Source: Dichetophora obliterata (Eukaryota > Arthropoda > Insecta > Diptera > Sciomyzidae). Taken from it: a DNA stretch of 64,000 nt. Under the pieces are notes generated by a model, which worked only from the letters and a program-made list of their open reading frames with translations, was not told the origin of the DNA and ran no database searches. Made by a program: the position numbers and the translations under genes. Below are positions 1-12,030 of the stretch, piece after piece (the first letter of the stretch is position 1; each line of letters opens with the position of its first letter). The stretch lies in NCBI GenBank assembly GCA_963920525.1, contig OY986438.1:95144557-95208556 (forward strand), in the 5' to 3' direction.

Positions 1-1529
1 ATTTTCTTAGATATTACATAATACAATAAGCACCGTATTATAATAAATAATAAGAGTCAGTACTTAAAATTTGGAATTTTTTATTAAATTAAAAGAATTA
101 AGGTAAGTAGATGTAACACATTAAATCTAGAATTGAAATTTGAAAATGTTGTAAATCTATTAATTTTGGTAATATTAAAAGTTTTTTGAAATGCCTCCAA
201 CATATAGATTTACAGTCCCTGGCCGCACAATATTTTGTGTGCAGATATTAACTATCAGCATGTGCCAATTGAGATTGTATTGATTTCGTAGTAGAAAATG
301 TGATTTCTAAGAAAATTTCCTTAATACATTTTTCTGACTTTGCGGTGAAAACTAATCGTAAATATTGAATGAAATATATCAAAAATATGTATACAATAAC
401 ATTAAAAACTAAGTTTTGCTTGATTTATATCAAATTTTGATTTATCTTAAGAAAAATCTGTGGTGCGTCTAATAATTTGGCCAGGGTAAGTTAAAAGACT
501 TTTAAAATATGAATTTTTTTATATTATAATTTTTGTTGAACTATTGAAGAATATGAAAAAAATTGAAAACCAATTCCGCTCATAATACAGATTTTTATGC
601 ATAATAAATTATATGCAAAACTTATTAGGAAATCAAAATACGGAAAAAGCCAAGGAACTTTATGTCACCATAACAATTACTGTTTAAAGAAGGTTAATAA
701 AATAAAATAAAGTAGGTATTTTTAATATTTATAGGTACTATTTTTCATTATTAAACAAATACAAATATTTTTATATTTTGGATTTGAAAATAAAAATACC
801 TAAATTTTAAGCTTTTACATGGTATTTAATATTTTAAACGCATTCGTAAACATTCTGATTTTGTTTAATATTAAAAATTTTCTAAATACCTGCAAGAAAT
901 TTGTATAGGTATATATTTTTACACAAAGAAAGTATGTACATCTCATATATGTATATATGTAGCTTAAAAATCATTTAAATCAATTTATCATAATTTGAAA
1001 AGCTGGAAATTGGTAAATTCATTTAATTTACCAAATCCAATGTAGCTTAAAAATTGAAAACATTTAAATCAATTTATAAAAATTCAAAAAGATGAAACTT
1101 GATAAATTGATTTAATTTACTAAATCCAATGCAGCTTCAAATGACAAAAATTTCCTAAATTCTTAGAACCAGGAAATTGGAAAAAAAAAAATGAAAAATT
1201 TTTTAAATACATAGTAGCTACTTGCAAAAATTAAAATAAATGTAAAGGTAAAAGGCATAAAAATGTTCTCATCATTAAAAAAGATTGAAATTAATCTATC
1301 TGAAAAATGTAAAAAAAAGAGTGCAAAATCTTTATAGGAAACAAAAAAGTTATAGCAAAGCGAAAAGAAACAAAAATACTACAATATCAAAATGTTTCCT
1401 ACTCGCTTCACTAAGCGCACTCATACTTCGCTAAGCGTCGCCAAGCATCGTGACCAGTGTTGCCGTTTGGATCCATTTGGATACTTTTTTCCTTCAAAAA
1501 TTGATGAATACTTTATTTAAGCCTCAGTG
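1..1529. other. AT-rich spacer, no gene seen
   Basis: I see no coding pattern in this stretch. It is strongly AT-rich with many short homopolymer runs. Apart from the two-copy tandem repeat at 962-1140 no structure stands out. Confidence 0.6.
962..1140. repeat. two-copy tandem repeat, unit about 90 bp
   Basis: Two diverged copies follow each other: each has CATTTAAATCAATTTAT, then a variable stretch, then AATTTACYAAATCCAATGYAG. The first copy runs about 968-1051 and the second about 1058-1140. No coding potential. Confidence 0.6.
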
Positions 1530-1532
1530 TAA

Positions 1533-2187
1533 AGGTCTCTATCCAGCTCTCAAGTAATTACTCAAGAAAAAAGTTACTTAAGTTTCTTGAGTGTAAAAAA
1601 GTAGTAGACAAGTAATTTTGACGGCGAGAGTTTTGACAGTTCCAGCATTGTATCACTTTGTATTGAAAATTTAGGCTGATTTGTTTTCATCAAACATTGA
1701 AATAAATTTGTTGCAATAAATATTGAAATAATTCATTAAATGAGTAATGGCTGAATTGCAAATTCATTTTGTTTACATGTTGGCAGACCGCTTCTTCCGG
1801 ACAGCTTTCGACGGCTTCTCGGAAGACATCTGCCCCTCAAAATTGACTGCTTCTTCTTCTCCCTCCGTAGAAATGTTCATGTGCATGTCTAAAATATTCT
1901 TTTATTAATTTTAAATCAATTAATCAATGATATCAATAAAATTATTTACCTTTGAATGTTGGTTGCCAAAATTTTACTTGAAGTAATAATATAACTTGCA
2001 TATATTTCTTGACATTCACAGTGTTACCGTTGTCACTTTTCAATGAAAAAAAAGTAGTAAGAACAGAAAATTTTTCTTACGAGCTGGATTCTCTTTCAAG
2101 TAATTTTGAGAAGGAAAAATTACTTTTCGATTACTTTTCAGATTTATGTATGAAAATAAGCTTTACTTGAGAGCTGGAAACAGGCCT
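1533..2187. mobile_element. MITE of about 655 bp, PIF/Harbinger-like by target site
   Basis: The ends are inverted repeats of about 25 bp that share CCAGCTCTCAAGTAA: left AGGTCTCTATCCAG..., right (reverse complement) AGGCCTGTTTCCAG.... The element is flanked by the trinucleotide TAA at 1530-1532 and 2188-2190, which fits the 3-bp TWA target duplication of PIF/Harbinger elements. The interior has several AAGTAATT words and no transposase, so it is a non-autonomous copy. The superfamily assignment is inferred from the target site only. Confidence 0.6.
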
Positions 2188-2190
2188 TAA

Positions 2191-3167
2191 GTTTGGAAAC
2201 TTTTTTAAGAAAAATCTTTTTTAATATGAATATATGTTTTTGTTTTAAAAATATAAAAAGTGAGCAGTCCCTTTAATTCGACAAAAACGTTAGGATAAAT
2301 GATGACATTAAGACATTTTTGGGCAATATTTTCTTATCCATAAATGCGTAAAAGCAACCAATAACTTTAAAATTTGGTGTAAAATATTTTAAGTCTGCCA
2401 TAGCTCAGCTGTTGATGAACTTTTTGAAGTGAAAACTTGAACGATTTTTGTAGAGGGTAAGTCTTTGGTTTGCGTCATCGTCTTTTTCCGAGTAACTCTC
2501 GTCATCAATACAGACAGCAAAGATAACAAGATAGGAAACTTAGAAAACATAACCTCAAAAAATGTTTACATGTATTTGTGCATAAAAAAAAATCAACAAT
2601 TATCGTCACTCTTGTTCTTAATCGGCCGCAAGCTCACAAAGAAATCACTTGGCAACTCCTGAAATTAATACATCTGTTTGTTAGTATATAAATACTAAAG
2701 TTAGGTTGCAATAAGAAGTTTGTAACCAAAACTTATTATTAATTCGCTTTATATTGGTCTATATATATGCTTTTAAAGTTTGGCAATTTTTTCAGTTGTT
2801 GTATTTGTCAACATTTTTGAAAAATTTGCTTTTACTTAAACAGCTGCTATGCATGGTGAGATTTAGAAATGGAACGACTTCTTCTTTTTCTGCTTTCTTC
2901 TGCTAGAACTTCGTTTGCAAACAATAAAAAATAATGTATGGATTGAGTATTTTAACATTTTAATCTTTAAGTTGTGATAAAGGAATATGTTGAACATTCA
3001 AATATTACATGCATGCTCATATATCATTATATATCGTCAAACAAAGTTTGACAATTTTCACACTTGTTGTATTTGTCAGTGGCTTTTTATTTTCACCACT
3101 GCGGCACTTTATTTTCAGAGTTGTCAACTATAATTGTTTTGTTAATAAATTTTTTCATAAACAACAA
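2191..3167. other. spacer with a dispersed direct repeat
   Basis: No gene seen. The segment 2426-2500 (containing GTCTTTGGTTTGCGTCATCG and GAGTAACTCTCGTCATCAAT) recurs in the same orientation at about 3585-3680, so an older duplication or two copies of one repeat family lie here. A second weaker pair is the TTGTTGTATTTGTCA word near 2797 and near 3064. Confidence 0.5.
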
Positions 3168-3554
3168 TAGCTCGTTTCTATAACTCTTCTCGAATGATTT
3201 TCTCGTATACTTTTCTCGAACTGACGTCACGATGACGTTATTCTCGTCTGATCTGTTTCTGCAAGTGTAGTGAATCGAATCTGTCAATCGAGTTCATTCT
3301 CACTAGGTCATTGGCAAGTGAGTTTGAGCGCTTAATTATTAAATTCGATTCGTTCTACGAATTCCAATTGGTTTTAGCAACTTTTAAAGCAATTAATGAG
3401 GTAAATCAATTTCCCTTTCTATTAAGATAAAAGTGATGGTGAGTTTTTTAAGTTGCAGAAACACTAATAATCGACCGAACGAGTTCGACCGTTCGAGAAT
3501 GGCTTACGTCACTTTCATTCGAGAACTTCTCGAATGATTTGTAGAGACGAGCTA
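3168..3554. mobile_element. possible MITE with AGCTCGT ends
   Basis: The left end (AGCTCGTTTCTATAACTC...) and the reverse complement of the right end (AGCTCGTCTCTACAAATC...) match imperfectly, and CTCGAATGATTT occurs near both ends. The interior is rich in CTCGA and TGACGT words. No transposase; target duplication not resolved. It could also be chance structure in a repeat-rich stretch. Confidence 0.35.
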
Positions 3555-3679
3555 CAGGTTTTGAAGTGAAAACTTCTTTATTGAAGTGAAGAGTTCTTTA
3601 GGCGCGTTGAACAATTTTGGTAGAGGGTAAATCTTTGGTTTGCGTCATCGTCATTTTGCGAGTAACTCTCGTCATCAAT

Positions 3680-3782
3680 AGGGCTGTTCACATTTCAAAT
3701 CGCTCATCAAATCGATCATCAAATGATTTGACCAACAAAATTTGTATGGATTTGATGGCGATTTGATGACTGTTCACACATC
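3680..3782. mobile_element. short hairpin MITE, relative of the next one
   Basis: Begins GGGCTGTTCACATTTCAAA and ends GATTTGATGACTGTTCACA, so the ends are inverted repeats around TCATCAAATCG words. It is diverged from, but clearly related to, the hairpin element at 3814-3951. Confidence 0.6.
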
Positions 3783-3813
3783 AGTTGTGAAGTCGTGAAG
3801 TTTTTTTTTAATA

Positions 3814-3951
3814 GGGCTGTTCACATTTCAAACCGCTCATCAAATCGTTTGTCAAATCCAATAGAACAAAGTGGGAGTTCCATGGAAATTTCATGTTGTT
3901 CTATTGTATTTGACAAACGATTTGATGAGCGGTTTGAAATGTGAACACCCC
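3814..3951. mobile_element. 138-bp foldback MITE with TA target site
   Basis: Almost the whole element is one hairpin: left arm GGGCTGTTCACATTTCAAAC... through TCAAATCCAATAGAACAA, right arm its near-perfect complement (56 bp arms, short loop with GTTCCATGGAA). TA dinucleotides flank both ends (3812-3813 and 3952-3953), the usual Tc1/mariner-type target. The transcript would make a long double-stranded stem. Confidence 0.75.
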
Positions 3952-3954
3952 TAA

Positions 3955-6205
3955 TGCCTCCACTTGAGATCTTGCTACCAGGCAAACAAAAAACATAGCA
4001 AGCAAAGTGCTGTTTATTTTCTGCCGCCGATTCGGTTCATCCGGTTCATCATTAATGCACATTATTTTTGTCTTTTATCATTTCATTAAAATGCTATCTG
4101 AATATAACGATATAATCAAAGTCTGAGGGAGTAAAAATATAAAAAGTTTTTCCGATTAGCATGAAAATTTTTATAAAGCAGTAAAGCGATCCATGGCAGG
4201 ACAAAGTCTTCCACGGAATACAAATATTTTACTCTGCACGTGTTTACATGTTTTTGCTTTGGTCGGCAGTCCCCTAACTGCTGTACTTTTTTTCTGATTT
4301 AAAACTACACTAAGAAAAAAACAAACAAAAAATTTTAAAATAGAAATTTAATTCATTTGCGTTTCTTCAAAACAATATTCAAAACAAGCGTGTTTAATTT
4401 TCAACAATAAGCTCATTTCTATTTTTTGTATAATTTTCTCTTATTATTTCCTTCAAATAACAAATTATATGTCGCTATCAGAGATTGAATAAGAATTATG
4501 TGCAGTAGAATCATTGAAAATTATTGCCAGATAACTGAGACCCCGATTTTCATTTGATTGTTCAAAAATATTTTTGAATTAGTCTTACAAATATTGAACA
4601 TAAGATAAAAAAAAAAACTAATTAATTATTTTGATATTTAAAATATTTCAAGCCGCAATAAAACGCAAATGAAGTCAAAAAAATTGTCATTAGGGGGTCC
4701 CAGAGGTCGCTGATCACGAATCTGACTTCAAAAACTCAAAAAGTTGAAAAATGGCATTGAAAAAATTGCGGTTTAATTTATTTGTTTTTAATTTAATAAC
4801 AATATTTTTAAATTATGTTTTAAAATATTTGTTTTAAATATTAAAGTTTTTGCATTAAATTTTTCGTTTAAGTAAATGTGTTTAAACTTAAAATTTTTGC
4901 AATGAAGGTATATTTAAAAACATTGTTTTGAAAACAAAAACTTTTGTTTTAAACTAAACTTTTAAAACTTTTGTGTTTTACTTAAATGAAAATGTTTTAA
5001 GCGCTATTTCAAAAACAAATTCATTTAATATGAATACAATTTCATTTAATTTTAACGCATATTTCCCTCCGTGTAGCTAAAAACGATAAAACTAATAGAT
5101 TTTCTTTGGAAATGGTAAAAAAATTTCTTTTTCAAAATTCTTACAAATGAATTTATTTGAACTTCAAAATTTGAATTGACATTTCACGTTGAAAAAAAAT
5201 AAATTAAAAAACTTAATATAAGACATAAGACATTTATTGTGAGTTTGACCCAATAGCAAAAAATTGGTGTGACTTTTTAAAAAAATCTGTAACATTTAAT
5301 CCTTAAGATTCCCGTAGCGATTGTGAATTATAACGAAACTTAATAATTCTGGTATAGGTTGTACCCCTGTTAATATGCTCTTTGATTTTTTTGTTTCCGA
5401 TAAATTGGGACCAAAATATTTTGACCCTGTCTAAGAACGACTACTTTTTTACGCCACCTAGCGAGAAGAAGATGCATTACAAAAGTTTTTGGAATATTGT
5501 TTTTTGTATTATTAACGTAAAGAAAACTTCAAGTCTTTGAGATAAATATTTTAGACTATTTTTTTTTCAACGTGCAATGATAGCTTAATATAATTAAAAG
5601 GCAACAGCAACCCATACAATTTATTTTACACCTCATTGAATTAGTTTAATTTTTTCCCCTGTTTTATGCAATTACATTATGTTTTATATATTGCTTTTAT
5701 ACAAATATTATACTAATAAAAATTGATGTAACTAATGCAATAGCAACGCAAATAAAAGACAGAAGTACTGAAATTTATGTGCTATTATACATGTTTTGTT
5801 TCTTATTATTATATTTTAATAAAAATATTTGTAAGTCTTAAAATTAAAATTGTTATGGAAGCTTAAAAGTTGCTTAAAATGTTATTTAAAAATATTAAAG
5901 TTGTGTTTTTGTGGTTGGAAAATGATTATATTATTGGTTGTCTGATTTTGATACGTGGATACTTTTTTATCGAAAGTGGATACTTTTGGATACTTTTTTG
6001 ACCGTTTCATGGATACTTTTTCAGGATCGTCGCGGCAACACTGATCACGACCTCAAAGCAACGTCAGCAAGACAGATTAGAGCAAAGTCAATCAATTTCA
6101 CATCCACTTTTGCCCAATCTTTACTTATTGTAAACAAACGCAACTGTGCAGAACTGACAACTCTTTACTACTCTTTGGCCATTTTCGCAAAAGGAAAGCT
6201 TTTTC
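3955..6205. other. AT-rich spacer, no gene seen
   Basis: No coding region recognised. The stretch 4740-5050 is dominated by TTTTAAA and TTTAAAC words. Near 5950-6020 a word GGATACTTTT is repeated four times; the same word occurs at about 1478-1487. Confidence 0.5.
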
Positions 6206-6660
6206 GCTTTTTTACTGATAAAGGCGTTAAAATCAATGCGAAATATTTTTTTGATGAAGTGCTGATCAGCCATTTTTTGCCTCATCCACCCGAGCTTTTT
6301 GGAATTGAGCCATATTGCTTCCAGCAAGACTCTGCACCGGCTCACAAAGCAATAACTTTTCAGAGCTGGTGCAAAGAAAATGTTTCCTATTTTATTCCGG
6401 TGGATGAATTCCGGATCTGAATTAATTGGATTTTTGAATTTGGGGACAAATGCTCGGAAAACTGACAAATTTGAAGACTGTAAAAAAGGGAACAATTCAA
6501 ACACGGTTTGCAGAGAGTTTTAAGCCAAATACCAGAAGAAGTCATCCGTACCACGTGTTTAAGTATCCCAAAACCTTTTACGCTTGTGAAGAAAATGAGA
6601 GGAAAAGATTTGAACTTAAAGACAATACAAAAGCAATTGTTTTTTATTCAAAAAATTAGG
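6206..6660 (+). pseudogene. decayed mariner/maT-type transposase
   Basis: The plus strand encodes the C-terminal catalytic half of a Tc1/mariner-superfamily transposase. Around 6217-6415 it reads GVKINAKYFFDEVL, then CFQQDSAPAHK (second catalytic Asp and the conserved PAHK), then VDEF where intact proteins have a DEWPPSSPDLNP-like segment. Just after, at 6418-6420, there is a stop, and the following 200 bases carry the remaining family-like peptides (IPEEVIRTTC, SIPKR) in other frames. The N-terminal DNA-binding half and the third acidic residue cannot be found. The copy is old and dead; exact subgroup uncertain because the third Asp is gone. Confidence 0.7.
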
Positions 6661-8417
6661 TGTGACAGTTATTAGGGCCTACGCAGTAAATATATAAGCT
6701 TGTAATATACAGTTCGAGATAGAAATACAAGTTTTGACAGCAGTTATTTGAATTATTTAACAATATTTATTGTTATGACGTCAATTATATTTTGATGTAT
6801 TTTTTGTTGGTTCTAACTGCGACGTATAAATTCTTTTAAGAAACTAAGAACAAACCGCAAAAATTTAAATTGGCATGGGATTAAAACCTGTCGTAGACGC
6901 CGTACAGACGGCCCGCATAAATTTTCTATGTTGACAAATGAGTCTTTTAGTTAGATGTTTGAGCACAGATTTGAAGTTAAACTAGTTCGTCGCCAATCTT
7001 TAGATATTGCAAATGATTAAGGCGCCGGAAAGTGGCACGAAAAGAAGTTTTTGGCTTGAAATGTAATGTTTTAATATGTTTTCTCATAGTGCTTTCAGTG
7101 TATTTATAAATAATAGTATCGCCTGCGGTTGAAATTCGACCAACAACCTTTTGAGATTGTTCTGGTTCTCCTTTTTGTCTCGATATTATGTTTTATAAAG
7201 TAAGCACCATCAAATATGAATCGTTTTTAAAACTTACTTTTTAATTATTCAATATTTTAATTTTAAATCGAATTGGGATTTACGTGCTCACGTGGTTTCC
7301 TGATTTGAAATTAGACTGAACTCACACTATCACCTGGATTGGTGTGCCAGAGTATACCTCTTTTCCACACAAGTTTATGTCTGCGTTGGCCAAAATGCAT
7401 ATCCAACTAATTGGGATTTTGATTTGGCGGATATGAGACTTATCTCATTTCCACGTAGGTCCTTGGGTTGGACAATGGCCGCAAGCCAGTTAAAATGAGT
7501 TAAGTGTTTTGGATTGTTTTTGAAATCAGGATTGTTTTTCGGGTACCTTAAATTAATAATCACTACAATTTAATTCGATGTTGCTTATTTATATAGAATT
7601 AAATATACTTAAATACGCGTTTGTTATATATTAAATTTTTAAATTATCTTTGGAAGATTCATACCTCCAGGCGAATCCAAAAAAAAAAAAAACCTGTAAA
7701 GCAGTGAACAAAAACGCTTGAACGCAAACACAAATATAAAACCTTTTTTATTATCGCATAGAAATAACACAAACATTTGCGTTCCGTAGCTTCACTGGAA
7801 GAACCGCTTACCAAAAATTTGTCCAACAGAGTTTATATTTCATTTTTTTTTTGAGAAGAATTTTTCGATTTTTTTGATTTTCGAAAAATATGTCCCCAAT
7901 TATGATCCTATAACTACAGGAGTATTTATTTATATTCATAGAAATAAAAAATAAGGAAATGGTGTTCTGCTCACACACACTATACTTGTATAAAAGGAAT
8001 TTTCGTCAACTGAGGAAGCGAGATAGAGCGTAATTTTTTGGCATAAGCCCTTGCCATCATGGCTGAATAACCGACAACAAGACAATAACAAAGGCGTTGT
8101 TATAATGTCAAAATGAGTTGTTTTGAAAATGTTATCAATTTTGACTTTCTTATTTTTTATTCAGGTTTGACAGTGGCTTTTATGGACTGCCTTTAACTTC
8201 CTCCCGTCGCGATAATTCGAAAACAATTCATCAATTGTTAGCTTCCGTTCCAGCACGATAAAATTAGCAAACAATCGATTTCATTAAATAAATTTTATGT
8301 TTTCCAACAGCAATTTCACTTTTCAAAATATATTTTGACAGTTTAAGCAGCCGTACATAGCTACACTAACAAATTGGTTACTGAACAATCGAAATAAGTA
8401 GTCGAATGAAAATTATA
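6661..8417. other. spacer, no gene seen
   Basis: No recognisable coding sequence or RNA. It contains short A-runs (7680-7692) and a CACACACAC stretch near 7972. Nothing here explains itself as a known element. Confidence 0.5.
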
Positions 8418-10009
8418 TCTTAGTAAAATAATTATATGTGCAACACTTCAAATGCAGTTCTAAGCAAACATAACTTCATTTGTTTTTATATTATTTTTTT
8501 ATTGAAATAGTATTAAGGACTTATACGTAAAAACAAGGTATAGCTTATATAAAAAAGTTGTTATTAAAAAAATTATAATGTATTTAAAAAGTTCATAGAA
8601 AATATTTATATGTGCAAAACCTATTTTTATTGATTTTATGGAATAAAATAGAAAATATATAGATTTTATAAAATAATATGACTTTCTTTCTTATATCCGA
8701 CTTGGTAAAGTGGGAAAAACATGAATTACATCAACGATCTGAGGATGGAGCCATCGATTTTCTGCCATTCATCATAAAGAACTGTTTTCAGATGCTTCAT
8801 CGACTCGAACTGGCGCCCGTTTTTATAAACTTGGGCCGAAAAAATGCCCCACAGGTTTTCGATAGGATTCAAGTCATGGCTGTAGTGACAGCAGGTCACT
8901 TCAGTACGGGTTTATTTCAGATTTATTGAAAGTCATTTGTGGATCGGGAAGAATTTGTTGGTGCGTTGTCCTGCTTAAAAGTCCAGTTATCCTGGTATTT
9001 ATAGCATATGAACTCAATAAACACATCACATAATAACTCAATATACATTTGTGCATTCGATTTGTACGAAATAAAATACAGGGGAAACTTTCAAAGTATC
9101 TGAAACCGGCTGAAATCATCAATGATCCCCGCCCATGGTCACGCGCATACCTTATTTGTCGTGGCTATCGAAAATTGTGCCGGTATTTCTGGCAACGGTC
9201 GGGCCCGTCAAGGTTGAACCTTTTCTCATCATTTAATATGACATTTCCAAATTCTTCCTCACAAAATTTGTATTTTTCGGCATATGCTAGACTGGCCGCA
9301 ATGTGCCATGGTAGAAGTCTGGGTTAAGAGAAGCGTGATTCATAACTGACGTTGAAATTTTCATTCAAAATTTGCTGGATTCTGCTTCTGGTACCCCTTA
9401 GATCCAATTGCGCAGTAATTTCACCACAACTCATCCCTTTCTCCACAGCAAGACGTCGAATTCGTCTTTTGTGCCGTTGGCTAATTACGGATTTTCTTTC
9501 ACTACGCATGATTATAGCATAGTTGCCAGAGTCTTTTAAAAAATCTGTTATGGTGTTTCGGTGATTTTTATCCTAGCAGCTATAGCACCTACTTTTATAC
9601 CGGCTACATTTAAGCCTTTTATATATCAACGATCTTTTTCAGATAAAGTGGACCACATGGCATTTTTATTTGAAAAAATAAATAACTCTAAAATGTGCTC
9701 ATATTTTGTTCCAAAAATGTATTACTGTTATGTGTATGGTTTTTCTTACTAAGGTTATAAACAAAATTTTGTAATTTTTACGTTATAGCAGTTACAATAC
9801 AAAAAAGCAATTGTGCACATATAAATATTTTTTATTGCACACGCGAGATTACACAGTATTTTCGATTAACGGTACTATGAATACGAGGAAAAGAAGAGTT
9901 CTCTGTTCGACAAATAAACTTCATCCATTAACAAAAATATTGGCAAACTCAAAAAAACCATGGAGAAAAAATAAAAAATATTTGTGCACATATAAATATT
10001 TTACTGAGG
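8418..10009. mobile_element. Tc3-like DNA transposon, complete ends, dead transposase
   Basis: The 1592-bp element is flanked by TA (8416-8417 and 10010-10011). The left end reads TCTTAGTAAAATAATTATAT and the reverse complement of the right end CCTCAGTAAAATATTTATAT, both continuing GTGCA. A second copy of the word ATATTTATATGTGCA lies inside each end, 174 bp in on the left (8603-8616) and 171 bp in on the right (9811-9828, complement). Paired transposase sites about 180 bp apart are a known feature of Tc3 of C. elegans. The transposase remnant (8726-9509, minus strand) lies between the inner sites. Confidence 0.75.
8726..9509 (-). pseudogene. Tc3-like transposase, broken
   Basis: Starts with a helix-turn-helix region (HKRRIRRLAVEKGMSCGEI, then RIQQILN), typical of the N-terminal paired-like domain of Tc1/Tc3 transposases. 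Further on come LNDEKRFNLDGPD (first catalytic Asp region, near 9220) and, near the end, DLNPIENLWGIFSAQVYKNG (third acidic residue Glu in the NPIENLWG signature, near 8840). Frame changes and stops separate these parts: the first 61 codons end at 9324, and the middle portion (about 8901-9122) and the C-terminal portion are in different frames. The second catalytic region is not recoverable by eye. It is a fossil; the class assignment is firm because of the DEKRFNLDGPD and NPIENLWG pair. Confidence 0.8.
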
Positions 10010-10238
10010 TATTAAAAGTTAACTTTCATTTGCTTTATTTAAAGCCAAACTACAATTAATTATGTATTATATCTTACAACACGGCTCATTTCATGAAAAT
10101 TTTAAGATTTTTGTTTAGTTTTTTTACATGTTCATACATAAAATCTGGGTACTCAATTGATTTATACGGTTACAAGTAAATTATATATCCCAATGGCTTA
10201 ACGAATAAACATCAATTGTCAATACCCAATAAACATTT

Positions 10239-10626
10239 ACCTTGGAGATCGGCTTGACCTCAAGTGGAGCTCCAGTTCGTTTCTCCAATCTAAAGTGCTG
10301 GATACATGGTAGAACTAGTGAAGGTATATGCATTTCAGACTGTCCTCTTTTTGTCATAGCCAGAATTGTCAAACTCAAACATTTTGCTATTCTTGCCTAT
10401 TTTTGCTTTCTTATCGCATTCTCATCGTTTTCAGGTTTTGTAAGATTTGTCAACTTCGTTTTGACAGTTCCGGTAGTCTGTTTCTCTGAAATGCATCTAC
10501 CTTCTCTAATTCTACTATGGCTGGATATCAATTTGACCTCCACTTGGGATCCAAGCATTTCTAAAGGGAAATGGACCTGAGATCTCCAATTGAGATAAGG
10601 CTGGATCTTCATTTGATCTCCAAGGT
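10239..10626. mobile_element. MITE with TTGGAGATC ends, holding a second MITE
   Basis: Left end ACCTTGGAGATCGGCTTGAC and the reverse complement of the right end ACCTTGGAGATCAAATGAAG form an inverted repeat that weakens inward; GATCTCCAA and TGGAG words recur inside both arms. The element at 10305-10519 sits in its middle. Similar words (TGGAGATCAAGTGGAG) occur again at 11765-11782 beside a relative of the inner MITE. Confidence 0.5.
10305..10519. mobile_element. 215-bp MITE with 34-bp inverted ends
   Basis: Left end CATGGTAGAACTAGTGAAGG and right end (reverse complement) CATAGTAGAATTAGAGAAGG continue to ATGCATTTCAG; 30 of 34 positions agree. The core (GTCAAACTCA, TTTTTGCTTTC, TTGTCAACTTCGTTTTGACAG) is shared with the element at 11840-12030, so both belong to one family. 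Confidence 0.65.
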
Positions 10627-11839
10627 TTTTCTCTAACCGATCTCCAACCCAAAATGAAAAAAGAAATAGTTTTTAAGAGAAAGCTTTACCAATTATTATA
10701 TTATTTCAATCAATGAAAATAGTTTCAAACATAATATTGCACATTTTCAAAAAATTATTTAAAATAACCTACATATATTATTATTCAAATACTAAAATGA
10801 AAAGTTTTGGTTGCAAGACTTGTTTATACATTCTAAATTAAGTTATAAATTAATGAAAATATTTTATTTGATTTTTTCGCTTATTTTAAAAATAATATAA
10901 ATAAAAAAATATATTCAAGTTCCACTCCTTCCTTCCGCTGAATGCAGCCAATGTTTATTTTCGGCTTTATTCCACGAACTTAATATTTTTCACTAAATTT
11001 TGAAACTTTTACGAATTTTATCTCCTAAGCCATTCGAGGCTGATATTTTACTTTGCATTTTTAGACTAACAGTGCACCCAAAACAATTGCGCGTTGCGCT
11101 GCGTTCCCAAGCACCAAGCAATTTTATTTTACGCTTAACCTAAAAAAGTGCGTTGCGGAAAAATCTGCTGCTCTCGAACCAGCTCAGTCAGATGGTTTAA
11201 AAATCTTAAAGAAACTTTTAGTATTGTGTAAAAATCTATTAATATTGCAAAGACTTCCATTTGCAATTGAGATTAATTAATTAATAGCAGCTGATTGCTC
11301 TTTGTTCTAATACATTGGTTTTATGCAGCCAACTTCACAGCCGCACGCACTGTCAAAATTGGAAATTCGATTCATGTTGCGGTAAACCGGTGCGTGTTTC
11401 GGTAGGCTTCTCACAAAATGTATGTGCATGAGCCGATTTTGACAGTTAAACCACGCACGCGCACTTGTTTAGGGTGGACTGCAAGGAGTGCAAAATACGT
11501 TATGCCTAATTTCTGCACTTATGCCTAATTTCTTGCAGTTTCTACTTACTTTATTCACTTTACTTTTATTATTTTGCTGCCATTCACAAATTCACTTTTC
11601 TACAAATTCCAACAAGAAACACAACTAAAACAACCTAGTGTTGCCAGGTACAAAAACAAATTATTTTGTTGACTACTTCAACAGTATCGCCTTTTTGAAA
11701 ACTAATGTATCTCTAGCCAATTTCCAGCTCTCCAAAATTTTGGAGTTGACTTGGAGAAATGAGCTGGAGATCAAGTGGAGGTTGAAGACTTTTTTCCATG
11801 CTTGGAGAAAAATATTTTTTTTGGTTGTTGGGTAGAAAT
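10627..11839. other. spacer, no gene seen
   Basis: AT-rich. The segment 10925-10960 contains CTTCCGCTGAATGCAG, which recurs near 33758-33773, a dispersed repeat word. GC-richer patches at 11060-11110 and 11335-11475 carry GCGTTGCG and CGCACGC words but no open frame worth calling. The word TATGCCTAATTTCTTGCAG-like occurs twice at 11502-11540. Confidence 0.45.
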
Positions 11840-12030
11840 AGACAAGGTAGTGTTGGGGCTGAATGTGTTCTCTTTCTTAGTGACCATAACTGTCAAACTC
11901 AGCCATTTTGGTGTTTTTGCCAATTTTTGCTTTCATATTGCATTCTCATTGGTTGCAAATTTTGTATGAAATGTCAACTTTGTTTTGACAGTTTCGGTCA
12001 CCGGCTCTCCGCCCTAATACTACCTTGCCT
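11840..12030. mobile_element. MITE related to that at 10305-10519
   Basis: Ends AGACAAGGTAGTGTTGGGGC and (reverse complement) AGGCAAGGTAGTATTAGGGC are inverted repeats. The inner sequence matches the element at 10305-10519 over about 120 bp (TGTCAAACTCA...TTTTTGCTTTC...TGTCAACTTTGTTTTGACAG). Roughly three quarters of the positions agree by eye. Confidence 0.6.

Noticed and set aside
1448..6050. Inverted CAGTGTTGCCG words as ends of a 4.6-kb element
   Set aside because: The match is only about 20 bp with mismatches, the adjoining GGATAC words are in direct orientation, and no enclosed gene supports it.
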